A DNA stretch of 64,000 bases, taken from NCBI RefSeq assembly GCF_016908785.1, contig NZ_JAFBEO010000001.1, positions 1-64,000 of the forward strand. The letters run 5' to 3'. The stretch is from Weissella uvarum. Its GTDB lineage: Bacteria > Bacillota > Bacilli > Lactobacillales > Lactobacillaceae. Under the pieces are notes generated by a model. The model made no database searches and had not been told where the DNA came from. It was given only the letters and a program-made list of their open reading frames with translations. Position numbers and translations under genes: made by a program. Positions 1 to 9,100 of this stretch are shown here, in pieces; the first letter of the stretch is position 1; each line of letters opens with the position of its first letter.

Positions 1-127
1 AGCGAATTGACTTCGCAAATGTTTTGCACCAACTATGTTGGTGACCCTACACATTTGTTAATATCGAAACGATATTCAGTTTTCAATGATCTACTGTTGG
101 ACGGAAAGGATAATTCCTTAACGCAAC
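1..127 (-). other. 5' leader of an rRNA operon (16S off the left edge)
   Basis: Read on the minus strand, this segment has the conserved lactobacillal pre-16S/ITS-like string TTGAAAACTGAAT (near 76-90). It is followed by the palindrome ATATCG-AAA-CGATAT (61-75) and a nested hairpin in which CAAATGT (16-22) pairs with ACATTTG (51-57) and CACCAAC (27-33) pairs with GTTGGTG (37-43). Such stems sit in pre-rRNA leaders and help RNase III processing and antitermination. Two strong promoters lie just upstream (134-162 and 229-257). The mature 16S gene is inferred to begin beyond base 1; none of it is visible. Confidence 0.75.
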
Positions 128-133
128 TTTTAT

Positions 134-162
134 ATTATAGCAAGCGGTTTAACCGTCGTCAA
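134..162 (-). promoter_or_regulatory. rRNA operon promoter P2
   Basis: On the minus strand TTGACG (162-157) and TATAAT (139-134) are separated by exactly 17 bp, with TGC directly before the -10 (extended -10). Transcription would start near 127 and run left into the rRNA leader. This is the near-consensus promoter expected for a stable-RNA operon. Confidence 0.85.
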
Positions 163-228
163 TAAGTAATTTGAAGACTTTCAAACTTTTTATTTGCTAC
201 GCCGTTACATCTCGTAACAACTTTTAAA

Positions 229-257
229 ATATTACAGACATTTCACGTAATTGTCAA
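229..257 (-). promoter_or_regulatory. rRNA operon promoter P1
   Basis: On the minus strand a perfect TTGACA (257-252) is followed after 17 bp by TAATAT (234-229). It lies 95 bp upstream of the second promoter, giving the tandem P1/P2 arrangement usual for Firmicute rRNA operons. Confidence 0.8.
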
Positions 258-286
258 TTACTATTTTAAACTTTTAGAGTGTTTTT

Positions 287-673
287 TTAATCTAAACCGA
301 TAACCCCTGACATATCAACATTTTTTACCAAGCTAACTGCATCACGTGCATTAACAAATTCCATGCCAACCGCTTCTAAGCGATCAAAGTTTAACAAGGC
401 GTCATCAATTACCTCAAAAGTAAACAATGAAGTTGAATCGATTGAATCATCACGACCTTCTCGGTGCCAAACTGCTAGCTCACCTAATCGTAAATTATCA
501 AGATTCAATCCCAATTGATCTTTCATCCCTGCTAAAAGTGCACCTAAGGCTGTATCATCTTCATGCTGGTGCATTCTAACCGTATAAAACTCGCTAATAG
601 GCAAGCCGTCTTTGACCATAAAAAAAGACTGATCATCCCGCGTAAAAATAATTGTTCCAGCTATCAAAGTCAT
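287..673 (-). CDS. Small Nudix-like hypothetical protein
   Basis: A 128-residue soluble protein I do not recognise with certainty. The start at 673 is chosen because AGGAG lies about 6 bases upstream; the in-frame start at 691 would run further into the preceding S1-domain gene. The opening beta strand (TLIAGTIIFT), the amphipathic stretch ALGALLAGMKDQLGL (residues 43-57) and the LGELAVWH strand recall a Nudix fold, but the catalytic GX5EX7REUXEEXGU signature is absent, so hydrolase activity is doubtful. It follows the S1 gene by 7 bases and is probably cotranscribed with it. It is the last gene before the rRNA promoters. Confidence 0.6.
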   Translation of the reverse strand: MTLIAGTIIFTRDDQSFFMVKDGLPISEFYTVRMHQHEDDTALGALLAGMKDQLGLNLDNLRLGELAVWHREGRDDSIDSTSLFTFEVIDDALLNFDRLEAVGMEFVNARDAVSLVKNVDMSGVIGLD

Positions 674-680
674 AATTCTC

Positions 681-1076
681 CTACTTTCCAAGACGTGTTA
701 ACGCCTCATCCAACTGACAATCAAAATTAGTATCAATTGTCTCAAATCCAATTTCGGCGTGTTGCTTCGTCCAAAAATGGTGATACGTATTACCAAAAGT
801 ATGCTTTTCAGTAAAATCGATTTGTGGTAAATCTGCTAAATCTTGCAAACTTCGTTGTGATAATGAAATTTTTTGATCATATTCATCGATGTCAAGAATC
901 ATCACTTGAATCGTTTGACCAATCGACAATTCATTTGCAACATGCTTAATATAGGCTGAACGACATTCAGAAATATGAATTAAGCCTTGCGTTGATTCAT
1001 CCAATTGAACAAATGCACCGTACGGTTGTATCCCGGTCACTGTTCCCGTTAATATGTCACCAATTTGATAGGTCAT
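681..1076 (-). CDS. S1-domain RNA-binding protein (general stress protein 13/CvfD-like)
   Basis: 131 residues. Residues 1-75 form one S1/OB-fold domain with the usual GDILTGTVTGIQPYGAFVQL opening and the GLIHISE and KISLSQRS motifs. The last ~50 residues are a family-specific tail. Related short S1 proteins in Gram-positives (YugI/GSP13, CvfD) bind RNA or ribosomes and act as post-transcriptional regulators in stress. That role is inferred from family membership. It lies directly upstream of the Nudix-like gene, so the two are likely coexpressed. Confidence 0.85.
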   Translation of the reverse strand: MTYQIGDILTGTVTGIQPYGAFVQLDESTQGLIHISECRSAYIKHVANELSIGQTIQVMILDIDEYDQKISLSQRSLQDLADLPQIDFTEKHTFGNTYHHFWTKQHAEIGFETIDTNFDCQLDEALTRLGK

Positions 1077-1143
1077 AATCTTCCTTTCTGTCTATTTCAT
1101 AGTATGTATACAGAGTTGCACAACTCTGCGAAATTTAAATATG

Positions 1144-1728
1144 TTATTTTTCAACAGAAGCCTTCATAATCTTGACATCCTCAACTGGCTTATCTGCAAA
1201 ATCAACCTTTACCTTAGCAATCGCATCAACAACATCCATGCCTACTACAACTTGTCCAAAGACCGTATGCTTACCATCCAGCCAAGGGGTTCCCCCTTCA
1301 TTAGCATAATGAGTAATGACATCATCATCAACATCTCCACGAAGTGCTTTAAGCATTCTTGCTGGTACACGCGTTGCTTGAACAATAAAGAATTGTGATC
1401 CATTTGTATTTGGACCAGCATTAGCCATCGAAAGCGCTCCTCTAAAATTAAAGAGCTTGTCTGAAAATTCATCTTCAAACTTCTTACCAAAAATAGATGA
1501 ACCACCCATTCCAGTCCCCGAAGGATCTCCACCCTGAAGCATAAAGTCCGAAATTACCCGATGAAAAATTGTGCCATCATAATAACCATCTTCAATTAAA
1601 CCAATAAAATTTTCGACAGTCTTAGGGGCTTCTTCAGGAAACAAAACAACTTTAATTGTGCCCTTGGTCGTTTCTAAAGTAGCTAGTGGTCGTTGTGTTT
1701 CTGACACATTCTCTTGCAATAAATCCAT
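1144..1728 (-). CDS. Cyclophilin-type peptidyl-prolyl cis-trans isomerase
   Basis: 194 residues with the single cyclophilin domain. Visible motifs include [20 protein letters not shown], the catalytic FHRVI segment (the Arg that contacts the proline substrate), [20 protein letters not shown] and HTVFGQVV. It catalyses cis-trans isomerisation of X-Pro bonds. No signal peptide or lipobox is seen, so it should be cytoplasmic. AGGTG lies 6 bases before the ATG. It appears monocistronic, with an AT-rich gap on each side. Confidence 0.92.
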   Translation of the reverse strand: MDLLQENVSETQRPLATLETTKGTIKVVLFPEEAPKTVENFIGLIEDGYYDGTIFHRVISDFMLQGGDPSGTGMGGSSIFGKKFEDEFSDKLFNFRGALSMANAGPNTNGSQFFIVQATRVPARMLKALRGDVDDDVITHYANEGGTPWLDGKHTVFGQVVVGMDVVDAIAKVKVDFADKPVEDVKIMKASVEK

Positions 1729-1835
1729 GATTCACCTATCCCTATTATCAAATTATTCAATCATATTGTTGTCTAAATTATAGCATACCAATCCGGGTTC
1801 TCAAGCAAGCACCCTTAGTTTCTAAATCAGTCCAC

Positions 1836-1866
1836 AAAAAAAGCCGATCAATAGATCGGCTCTTTT
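1836..1866 (-). terminator. Rho-independent terminator after rpoZ
   Basis: The perfect stem AGCCGATC/GATCGGCT (1842-1849 with 1854-1861, loop AATA) is followed on the minus strand by a run of seven T. It ends the gmk-rpoZ transcript directly after the rpoZ stop. Confidence 0.92.
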
Positions 1867-2081
1867 TAATCATCTAATTTAGCAGGCTTTGGATCGATAA
1901 CCACATTACCAGCTTCAATTTCTTCAAAGGCTTTTCCGATTGGCTTAACAGAATCGAATTCACCTAATGTTGGCAAATCACCTTGCTCTAGCTCATGAGC
2001 GCGCTTAGCACCCAAAGCAATTAACTTATAACGTGAATCAACACGTTCCAACAACTTATCAACTGATGGATATAAAATCAT
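1866..2081 (-). CDS. rpoZ: RNA polymerase omega subunit
   Basis: 71 residues, the usual size. The N-terminal [28 protein letters not shown] is the conserved omega core that clamps the beta-prime C-terminus and helps RNA polymerase assembly. The start codon overlaps the gmk stop as ATGA, so translation is coupled. In most Firmicutes priA, def and fmt follow. Here a strong terminator ends the transcript instead. Confidence 0.95.
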   Translation of the reverse strand: MILYPSVDKLLERVDSRYKLIALGAKRAHELEQGDLPTLGEFDSVKPIGKAFEEIEAGNVVIDPKPAKLDD

Positions 2082-2698
2082 GACTCTTCTAGCTCCTCAA
2101 TCATTGCATTGTATTCAGGTAATACGCGATTAACCCGAAGTCGTTCTACTTTAATAATGTCTTTAATGCGTTGTACGGCTAAAGGCACCTCATCATTCAC
2201 AACAGCATAATCGTAATTTGCCATCATTTGAATTTCTTTAGTAGCAGCTTGCACGCGCCGTTCAATCACATCGGGTTGCTCCGTTCCACGATTTATCAAG
2301 CGTTCCTTTAATGCTTGTAAATCAGGTGGCGTCAAGAAAATATACGCCCCTTCAGGCATCTTCTCTTTGACCTGAAGCGCCCCTTGAACTTCAATCTCCA
2401 ATAACACATCTTTACCTTCTGCTAGGGTTTTATCAATAAACGACTTTGGCGTTCCATAATAATTCCCAACGTATTCCGCGTATTCTAGCATTTCACCTTG
2501 GGCAATGTTATTTTCAAATTCCTCACGGGTAACAAAAAAATAATCCTCACCGTCGACTTCACCCTCGCGCGGTTGGCGAGTTGTCATCGAAATTGAGTAT
2601 TGAAAGTCAACGTCTGGCTCTTCAAATAAAGCCTTGCGCACAGTTCCCTTTCCAACACCTGATGGTCCAGATAATACAATTAAAACGCCACGCTTCAT
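2078..2698 (-). CDS. gmk: Guanylate kinase
   Basis: 206 residues. Phosphorylates GMP (and dGMP) to GDP with ATP. The P-loop is [12 protein letters not shown] (residues 8-19). Further motifs are [19 protein letters not shown], which contains the GMP-binding Arg and Tyr residues, and [14 protein letters not shown]. Gene order gmk-rpoZ with a 4-base overlap is the standard Firmicute pairing. Confidence 0.96.
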   Translation of the reverse strand: MKRGVLIVLSGPSGVGKGTVRKALFEEPDVDFQYSISMTTRQPREGEVDGEDYFFVTREEFENNIAQGEMLEYAEYVGNYYGTPKSFIDKTLAEGKDVLLEIEVQGALQVKEKMPEGAYIFLTPPDLQALKERLINRGTEQPDVIERRVQAATKEIQMMANYDYAVVNDEVPLAVQRIKDIIKVERLRVNRVLPEYNAMIEELEES

Positions 2699-2764
2699 GC
2701 TCTGCTACTCCCTTTTTTTGCTAAGTATCATTTAATTGTACCTGTTTTTTTAGCAAGTTACAAC

Positions 2765-4462
2765 TTATTTAGCTGATAATCGTCGGTCCTTTTCACGTTG
2801 AATCAAGTCACGTGCGTTTTCCTTAGCCGCTTGTGTTAATTCATCTCCCGACAACATCCGGGCAATTTCATCAATCCGTTGTGTCGCATCCAACTGTTTG
2901 ACCGTTGTCTCAGTACGACCATCCTTGACTGACTTTTCAATAAAGTCATGATGATCAGCTACAGCAGCAACTTGTGGTAAATGCGTAATTGTCAAAGCTT
3001 GGGAATGACGACCAATATCTGAAATCTTTTCAGCAATGGCCTGAGCCACTCGTCCAGATACACCCGTATCAACTTCATCAAAGATAATTGACGTCACTCC
3101 TTGTTCACGAGAAAAAATCATCTTCATTGCCAACATCATCCGAGAAAGTTCACCACCAGAAGCGATTTTAACAAGTGGTTTTGCGCTTTCGCCCGGATTA
3201 GTTTGAATGTAAAATTCAACGTTATCATACCCAGTTGCTTGCAATTGCTTGCTTTGCGTAAAGTGCACTGAAAACTGAGCTTTTTCCATATACAAATCTT
3301 TTAATTGTTCATGAATCTGTTCAGCCAAACGTTTAGCTGCTTTCTGACGAATTTGATGCAATTCATCCGCTGTTGCTTTCGCAGTTTCATAGGCTTGTTG
3401 GGTCTGTTGCTCCAATTCTTCAGTTGATTGTTGAGGCCCTCCCATCTTAGCTAGTTCCGCATCAACCTGGGCTTGATGGTTCAAAACATCTGAAATTGTT
3501 GCACCATACTTTTGTTCGAGTGAACGAATCAAATTCAAGCGTTCTTCGACATAAGCTAAACGTTCACCATCAAATTCCAATCCATCATGCACTGATTCAA
3601 TTTCTGAGGCAACATCTTGTAAATTATAAAAACTTTCTCGCATACTTTCAGCTAACTGTTTATAGCGACTACCAAAGTCTTCAATATCTTCAAGCGCACT
3701 CAACGCAGTTCCAACACTACTTAAGGCATTCGCTTCCCAGTCACCATCTAGGACTTCATGCGCTTTACCGAGTGCTTCCATCACATCTTGATAATTAGAA
3801 AGCTCCTGATATTCTTGTTCGAGATCAGCTTCTTCGCCTTCAACCAAATTAGCCGAATTTAATTCTTCACTCTGAAAAGTTAGCATATCCATTCTTTGCG
3901 CCCAAGCTTGTTCATTTTCCTGACGCTCACGTAATGTTTTTTGCAAACTTATATAGTTTTGATAATCCTCTTGATAGCGCTTCATAACCGGAGTTAGTGG
4001 TTTAGCTGCATATTCATCAAGCAACTTTAAATGTTCATCTACTTGCATCAACGCTTGATGTTCATTTTGTCCATGAATGTCGACTAAATGATTACCAATT
4101 TCTTTTAAGGCAGTTGCGTTCAACAAGGTGCCGTTAACACGAATCACATTCCGTCCATTGCGATGTAATTCACGATGAATCAAAAGTTGTTGTTCATCCA
4201 ATTCAATCCCATATTTGTCTAAAGCGGTCATCAAGGGCTGATCTGTCTCATCAACATCCCATAGTCCTTGCAAAACTGCTTTGTCGGCTCCTTCTCGGAT
4301 GAAGTCCTGTGATCCACGACCTCCAGTTAACAACCCCACTGCATCGATAATAATGGACTTACCAGCCCCTGTTTCACCTGTTAGGACCGTCATGCCACTA
4401 TCAAAACTTAAATTCAATTTTGGAATAATCGCAAAATTTTGAATTGATAATTCTTGTAACAT
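2765..4462 (-). CDS. recN: DNA repair protein RecN
   Basis: 565 residues, full length for this SMC-like ATPase. It acts early in double-strand break repair, tethering ends before RecA-dependent recombination. N-terminal Walker A is GETGAGKS (29-36). A long coiled-coil middle (about 155-370) follows, then the ABC signature SGGELSRM (near 430) and Walker B SIIFDEVDTGVSG. It is last in the folD-xseA-xseB-ispA-tlyA-argR-recN cluster, 33 bases after argR. Confidence 0.96.
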   Translation of the reverse strand: MLQELSIQNFAIIPKLNLSFDSGMTVLTGETGAGKSIIIDAVGLLTGGRGSQDFIREGADKAVLQGLWDVDETDQPLMTALDKYGIELDEQQLLIHRELHRNGRNVIRVNGTLLNATALKEIGNHLVDIHGQNEHQALMQVDEHLKLLDEYAAKPLTPVMKRYQEDYQNYISLQKTLRERQENEQAWAQRMDMLTFQSEELNSANLVEGEEADLEQEYQELSNYQDVMEALGKAHEVLDGDWEANALSSVGTALSALEDIEDFGSRYKQLAESMRESFYNLQDVASEIESVHDGLEFDGERLAYVEERLNLIRSLEQKYGATISDVLNHQAQVDAELAKMGGPQQSTEELEQQTQQAYETAKATADELHQIRQKAAKRLAEQIHEQLKDLYMEKAQFSVHFTQSKQLQATGYDNVEFYIQTNPGESAKPLVKIASGGELSRMMLAMKMIFSREQGVTSIIFDEVDTGVSGRVAQAIAEKISDIGRHSQALTITHLPQVAAVADHHDFIEKSVKDGRTETTVKQLDATQRIDEIARMLSGDELTQAAKENARDLIQREKDRRLSAK

Positions 4463-4495
4463 GCATTGCCTCCTTCCGAACCAATGTGCAATTCT

Positions 4496-4933
4496 CTATA
4501 GATTTTGAATAAAATCAGCCCCGTTCACATTTGAACGTAAAATCATTAATACGCTCGCATCATCACTCATGGTTCCAAATACTTCATCAAATGCAATTGC
4601 ATCAATAATTGCCTTTAAAGCTGGTCCTGAACCAGGTGCAACCTGAATATACACTAGATTATCTTGATGAGCGATTTTTGATTCCGGCTCAGCAATAATC
4701 GCTTTTAGTTGATTCAAAGATGAATCATCTGTTAAAACCGCGTACTTAAAACGTCCGTCAGTTTGTGGCACTTTGGTCAATTGCATCTGAGCAACATCCC
4801 GCGAAATTGTCGCTTGCGTCACTTGCCAACCTTGATCATTCAGAGCCTGAACGAGATCTTCTTGTTTTTGAATATTTTGCGTCTCGATAATTGATTTAAT
4901 AGCCGCTTGGCGGGCTTGCTTATTTCTCACCAT
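4496..4933 (-). CDS. argR: Arginine repressor ArgR/AhrC family
   Basis: 145 residues from the ATG at 4933, which has GAGG about 10 bases upstream. Longer in-frame starts would run deep into tlyA and are rejected. The N-terminal winged helix-turn-helix (residues 1-70) carries the signature TQATISRDV. The C-terminal domain (about 75-145) binds arginine and hexamerises, with GSGPALKAIIDAI and the Asp pair in MSDDASVL. The start overlaps the tlyA stop by 14 bases. No arginine genes are in the window; position between tlyA and recN is conserved in Firmicutes. Confidence 0.94.
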   Translation of the reverse strand: MVRNKQARQAAIKSIIETQNIQKQEDLVQALNDQGWQVTQATISRDVAQMQLTKVPQTDGRFKYAVLTDDSSLNQLKAIIAEPESKIAHQDNLVYIQVAPGSGPALKAIIDAIAFDEVFGTMSDDASVLMILRSNVNGADFIQNL

Positions 4934-5768
4934 GCTCGTTTTCCTCACGATGTGCATTAAGTTGCTGATGTGCTGCTGTAACAACCTGTTCAACCGCATC
5001 AGCTGATAATTGGTTCTGCCCACCATCTAACACTAAATCAGCGATAAATTCGATATTTCCTGAACCACCTTTAATCGGCGAATAATCTAGGCCAGCTAAA
5101 CTAAACCCATTTTCTTTTGCGAACTGCATCACTTGTTCAATCACACTCAAATGTGTTTTAGCATCCTTAACAATGCCATGCTTACCAACTAATTCTCGTC
5201 CAGCTTCGAATTGGGGCTTAATTAGCGTAGCTACATGACCACCAGCTGTTAAAATTTCTGAGAGTGGTGGCAAAATTAAATTCAACGAAATAAACGATAC
5301 ATCAATGGTGGCAATTTCAGGCTGTCCTGCCGTGAAATCATCTTTTTTTGCATAACGGAAATTTGTATTTTCCATTACAATGACCCGTTCATCTGAACGC
5401 AATTTCCAAACTAACTGATTTGTACCAACATCTAACGCGTACACTTTTTTTGCTCCATTTTGCAGAGCGACATCCGTAAAGCCACCAGTTGATGATCCAA
5501 TATCCAACACGATTTTATCTTTGAAATCAAGTCCAAAAATCTCAATCGCCTTTGCTAATTTAAAGCCACCTCGTGAAACATATGGCATTGGTGCACCTTT
5601 CAAGTGTAAATCAACGGTAACTGGAATTTTTTCACCAGCTTTATCCATCCGTTGTTCATTTTCACCCAAAATTTCGCCAGCCATGATGGCACGTTTAGCT
5701 TGTTCACGTGAAGTAAATAAACCTTGTTGGACTGCTAAGACGTCCACACGTTCCTTTTCTACTACCAT
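4920..5768 (-). CDS. tlyA: TlyA-family S4-domain rRNA methyltransferase
   Basis: 282 residues. Residues 5-60 are an S4 RNA-binding domain (RVDVLAVQQGLFTSREQAKR). Residues 60-250 are an FtsJ/RrmJ-like methyltransferase with SAM motif VLDIGSSTGGFTDV (87-100) and ATIDVSFISL. TlyA enzymes 2'-O-methylate 16S and/or 23S rRNA; older annotations call the family hemolysin A. Which rRNA sites this protein uses cannot be told from sequence. It begins at a TAATG overlap with the ispA stop. Confidence 0.92.
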   Translation of the reverse strand: MVVEKERVDVLAVQQGLFTSREQAKRAIMAGEILGENEQRMDKAGEKIPVTVDLHLKGAPMPYVSRGGFKLAKAIEIFGLDFKDKIVLDIGSSTGGFTDVALQNGAKKVYALDVGTNQLVWKLRSDERVIVMENTNFRYAKKDDFTAGQPEIATIDVSFISLNLILPPLSEILTAGGHVATLIKPQFEAGRELVGKHGIVKDAKTHLSVIEQVMQFAKENGFSLAGLDYSPIKGGSGNIEFIADLVLDGGQNQLSADAVEQVVTAAHQQLNAHREENEHGEK

Positions 5769-6634
5769 TATTTCTCCAATGTTGTCTCAAAATATTTCAA
5801 AAAAGATTTCAATAATGAAATATCAATTTGATTCCGCTCTTTTAAAGCAACCAAAGCCAAGTTGGCTTCTTGTACCGCTTGACTTAAAGCATTCTTCGCA
5901 TCTTTTACTCCCAAAATAGCCGGATAAGATTGTTTATCAGCTTGACCATCTTGAGCTAAATCATCCAAATCATCCTTAATTTGAAAAGCCAATCCATAAG
6001 CTGCACCAAACGTATCAAGGGACTGTAAATCCAGCGCATCCACCTTGGCCATCATGCCACCAGCAACTAAAGCATAACGAATTAAAGCCCCCGTCTTTTT
6101 TTCATGAACTTGCGTCGCTAGTGACAAATCAATTTGTTCAGCACCAGTTGCTTGCATATCTAGCACTTGACCGCCGACCATTCCATTCGGCCCAACCGCC
6201 CGTGAAAGGGCCCGCGTTAAATTATTCTTTTGTTCATCCGACAAGTTATCTGCATCAGCAAGCCACTGAAAGGCTAACGGTTGCATGGCATCCCCAGCTA
6301 AAATTGCCAAATCCTCGCCAAATTGGATATGCGTCGTGGGTTTTCCGCGTCGCTCCACATCATTATCCATGGCAGGTAGATCATCATGAATTAAGCTATA
6401 CGTATGCATCAATTCAACTGCACTCGCTGGCAGCACATAATCAGCAACCGACTGATGATAAGTATCTAAAACGGCCAAAGTTAATAAGGGCCGCAAGCGC
6501 TTCCCACCGGCCATCACGGCATAAATCATCGCTTCTTGTAGCGCCGGTGTCTCTACATCTTGCTGCAATTTTTGAGCCATCGCATCCTGAATGACTGGCA
6601 CCCACTGCGTTTGAAAAGTCTTTAAATCCATCAT
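5768..6634 (-). CDS. ispA: Polyprenyl synthetase (farnesyl/geranylgeranyl diphosphate synthase)
   Basis: 288 residues. Condenses IPP with allylic diphosphates to give the C15 (or C20) precursor of undecaprenyl and menaquinone side chains. The first Asp-rich motif is HDDLPAMDND (83-92), the second is FQIKDDLDD, and GGKRLRPLL (43-51) binds diphosphate. Product chain length is inferred from family only. It starts in a TAATG overlap with xseB; a second ATG follows immediately and could be used instead. The menaquinone genes further right would use its product. Confidence 0.92.
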   Translation of the reverse strand: MMDLKTFQTQWVPVIQDAMAQKLQQDVETPALQEAMIYAVMAGGKRLRPLLTLAVLDTYHQSVADYVLPASAVELMHTYSLIHDDLPAMDNDVERRGKPTTHIQFGEDLAILAGDAMQPLAFQWLADADNLSDEQKNNLTRALSRAVGPNGMVGGQVLDMQATGAEQIDLSLATQVHEKKTGALIRYALVAGGMMAKVDALDLQSLDTFGAAYGLAFQIKDDLDDLAQDGQADKQSYPAILGVKDAKNALSQAVQEANLALVALKERNQIDISLLKSFLKYFETTLEK

Positions 6635-6855
6635 TATCCCTCAGGTGTGAAGTCAGTAGCATTGCCATTTTCATCTACGATTTTAGCTAAACTTTGCTCC
6701 GCATTTTGTAAGGTCTTTTGTAACTCTTTACTCAACTTGACCCCTGTTTCAAATTGCGTTAATGCTTCTTCGAGCGGGACATCACCCTTTTCTAATTGCG
6801 CCACAATCTGTTCAAGGGTCGCAAGATTTTCTTCAAAAGTTGGTTTATCAGTCAT
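6634..6855 (-). CDS. xseB: Exodeoxyribonuclease VII small subunit
   Basis: 73 residues from the ATG at 6855. The typical XseB helix pair contains TFEENLATLEQIVAQLE and LEEALTQFETGVKLSKELQ. It associates with XseA to form the single-strand-specific exonuclease VII. The start overlaps the end of xseA by 8 bases and is preceded by GGAG. A longer in-frame extension to 6933 lies wholly inside xseA and is rejected. Confidence 0.94.
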   Translation of the reverse strand: MTDKPTFEENLATLEQIVAQLEKGDVPLEEALTQFETGVKLSKELQKTLQNAEQSLAKIVDENGNATDFTPEG

Positions 6856-8116
6856 TATTTTCTCCAATTTCTGTAATAGTAGCGCGGGCAGTCCCTTTTG
6901 CCAAACGAATTTCAACTGGATCGTCCACTTCAATTTGTGCGGTATCCGTTAAAACTTGTCCATCTTTTTCGACCAAGCTGTAGCCTCGACCCAAGATAGA
7001 CAAGGGGCTCACTAACTGTAGTCCCGCAGCTGCTTTACTAAACCGTTGTTGTTTTGTTTCTAAGATATGTTGCATCGCTGGTAATAAGCGTGCATCAGCA
7101 GTTGTTAATTGTTGCCGTCGTTGCTTAAGCAAATAAGCTAACGATTGTGTCGAACTTTTCTGAGCTAAATCAACCCGTTGCAAATAACCTTCATAAAGAC
7201 GCTCTGGTTGCGTTAAAACATAACTATTCGCTACACGCTGATAACGCTCATCCACTTGTTTAATTTGGCGTTGCATTTGAGCCACTAAACGCTGTTCTAG
7301 TTGTTGTAACCCTTGCCAGACATCCGTCAACATAAATGGTGTCGCTAATTCGGCAGCAGCAGTTGGTGTCGCCGCTCGCTTATCGGCAATAAAATCAGCG
7401 ATAGTTGTATCTGTCTCATGACCCACTGAACTAATAATTGGCATCGGCATCTGTAGCATTGTTTTAGCGAGAGTTTCATCATTAAAAGCCCACAAATCTT
7501 CAATCGATCCGCCGCCACGACCAATAATCAAAACATCAATGTCGTCACGTTGGGCAACCGCCTGCAACTGTTTAATCAACGAAGGTACAGCATTTTCCCC
7601 CTGGACAACAGCTGGATACAAATCCACCTCTGCAATTGGATAACGCCGTTGCACAGTCGTCAAAATATCACGAATAACCGCCCCACTAGGCGATGTAATC
7701 ACTGCAATTTTCTTAGGAAAACGCGGAATATTTCGTTGTAACTGATCAAACCAACCTGCTTGTTGTAACTTTTGCTTCAACTGCTCATAAGCTTGATAAA
7801 GCGCCCCAATACCATCCGGTTCCATTTTTTCAACAATGATACTGTATGATCCGTTTGGCGCATATAAATCAATATGCCCCACCACATTAACTTTCATACC
7901 AGCTTCAAGTTGAAAAGGTAATTTGTCAAAAACACCCTTAAACATCGTCGCGTTAATTACCGCAGATTCATCTTTGAGTGAAAAATATTGGTGCCCACGC
8001 CGTGGACGAAAATTGGAAATTTCTCCAGTCACATAGACTTTTTTTAAATATGGATCTGCTGTAAATTTACGTTTTAAATACTTGGTTAGCGTTGTAACCG
8101 TTAAATATTCTGCCAT
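6848..8116 (-). CDS. xseA: Exodeoxyribonuclease VII large subunit
   Basis: 422 residues. Catalytic subunit of exonuclease VII, degrading single-stranded DNA in both directions in mismatch repair and DNA damage processing. An N-terminal OB fold (about 1-100, with VTGEISNFRPRRGHQYFSLK) is followed by the nuclease core with IAVITSPSGAVIRDI and the signature IIGRGGGSIEDLWAFNDE. A Gln/Leu-rich coiled-coil region then precedes a C-terminal conserved GRGYSLVEKDGQ segment. Its first 16 bases overlap the folD end. Confidence 0.96.
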   Translation of the reverse strand: MAEYLTVTTLTKYLKRKFTADPYLKKVYVTGEISNFRPRRGHQYFSLKDESAVINATMFKGVFDKLPFQLEAGMKVNVVGHIDLYAPNGSYSIIVEKMEPDGIGALYQAYEQLKQKLQQAGWFDQLQRNIPRFPKKIAVITSPSGAVIRDILTTVQRRYPIAEVDLYPAVVQGENAVPSLIKQLQAVAQRDDIDVLIIGRGGGSIEDLWAFNDETLAKTMLQMPMPIISSVGHETDTTIADFIADKRAATPTAAAELATPFMLTDVWQGLQQLEQRLVAQMQRQIKQVDERYQRVANSYVLTQPERLYEGYLQRVDLAQKSSTQSLAYLLKQRRQQLTTADARLLPAMQHILETKQQRFSKAAAGLQLVSPLSILGRGYSLVEKDGQVLTDTAQIEVDDPVEIRLAKGTARATITEIGENND

Positions 8117-8991
8117 CCTGCCTCCAATTGAATGCCATGATGTATTGCCGCTAACTCAACGGTTGTTTCTAATAGGGTTGCAATCGTCATTGGTCCCACC
8201 CCACCTGGCACAGGTGTAATTAAACTAGCTTTGGGTTCGGCTGCTTCAAAATCAACATCACCGATTAATTTCCCATCGTCCATGCGATTAATCCCAACAT
8301 CAATCACGACGGCTCCAGGTTTAATATCTTCGCCTTGAATCAACTTAGGAACACCAACTGCAACAACAATTAAATCAGCTTGCTGTAATAATTGATGACG
8401 CAATGCCTCTGGCGTATGGCGATGCAATAAGCTAACGGTCGCATTTTCGCGTTGCAACAATGCAAACATAGGTGTGCCGACCAAGACTGAGCGACCAACA
8501 ACGACAGCATTCTTTCCTGATAATTCGACATGTTCATGATGTAACATTGTCATCACACCACGTGGTGTATTCGCAACCGGGAAAAAGCCCTTGCGATCCG
8601 CAAACAACTGCCCCACATTTTCAGGATGGAAACCATCAACATCTTTTTGGGGCAAAATAGCTTCTTGAATACGTTGCTCATTAATATGGTCAGGCAATGG
8701 ACTTTGTACCAAAATGGCATCAATTGCAGGATCCGCATTCAATCCCTCAATTTTGGCGATTAATTCTGCTTCTGAAAGACTTGCATCATACTGAAAAGTT
8801 TGAGCCGCAACGCCAACTTTTTCAGCTGCACGGCCCTTATTACGCACATAAATTTCACTAGCTGGATCATCACCAACTAAAATAACGGCCAAGCCGGGAA
8901 TAACATTTGCTTCATTCAAAACCGCTACTTGTTTTTTAACTGCTGCTCGGAGTTCCTTTGCAATTAAACGACCATCAATAATCTCTGCCAT
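8101..8991 (-). CDS. folD: Methylenetetrahydrofolate dehydrogenase/cyclohydrolase FolD
   Basis: 296 residues. Bifunctional enzyme interconverting 5,10-methylene-THF, 5,10-methenyl-THF and 10-formyl-THF with NADP. Motifs seen: YVRNKGRAAEKVG with the catalytic Lys, LVQSPLPDHI, VVVGRSVLVGTP for the dinucleotide, and ITPVPGGVGPMT. The start is set at the ATG at 8991 because AGAGG lies 8 bases upstream; the in-frame GTG/ATG at 9000/8997 sit too close to it. First gene of the recN operon. Confidence 0.95.
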   Translation of the reverse strand: MAEIIDGRLIAKELRAAVKKQVAVLNEANVIPGLAVILVGDDPASEIYVRNKGRAAEKVGVAAQTFQYDASLSEAELIAKIEGLNADPAIDAILVQSPLPDHINEQRIQEAILPQKDVDGFHPENVGQLFADRKGFFPVANTPRGVMTMLHHEHVELSGKNAVVVGRSVLVGTPMFALLQRENATVSLLHRHTPEALRHQLLQQADLIVVAVGVPKLIQGEDIKPGAVVIDVGINRMDDGKLIGDVDFEAAEPKASLITPVPGGVGPMTIATLLETTVELAAIHHGIQLEAGWQNI

Positions 8992-9017
8992 TGCCATCAC
9001 CTCTTTTTATTCATTTA

Positions 9018-9040
9018 TATTGCATAATTTTAGCACACTT
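9018..9040 (-). promoter_or_regulatory. folD: Possible folD operon promoter (extended -10)
   Basis: On the minus strand TGC-TAAAAT (9035-9027) is an extended -10 about 36 bases ahead of the folD start. No good -35 is seen at 17 bp, as is common for extended -10 promoters. It lies between the upstream terminator and folD, the right place for the operon promoter. Confidence 0.4.
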
Positions 9041-9065
9041 TTTAAAGAACTGGGTTGAGACTTGC

Positions 9066-9097
9066 AATTAAAAAGCCAAGTCAGCTGACTTGGCTTT
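9066..9097 (-). terminator. Terminator after the ECF S component gene
   Basis: A perfect 26-bp palindrome (9072-9097, core AAGCCAAGTC/GACTTGGCTT) lies just after the stop at 9101, with a T-rich run (TTTTTAATTG) beyond it on the minus strand. Confidence 0.88.
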
Positions 9098-9100
9098 AGC

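Noticed and set aside
287-673. Nudix hydrolase label for the first gene
   Set aside because: The catalytic Nudix box is not present, so only a fold-like resemblance is kept.
1141-1398. Plus-strand frame opposite the cyclophilin gene
   Set aside because: Fully antisense to a conserved gene with no ribosome binding site; shadow frame.
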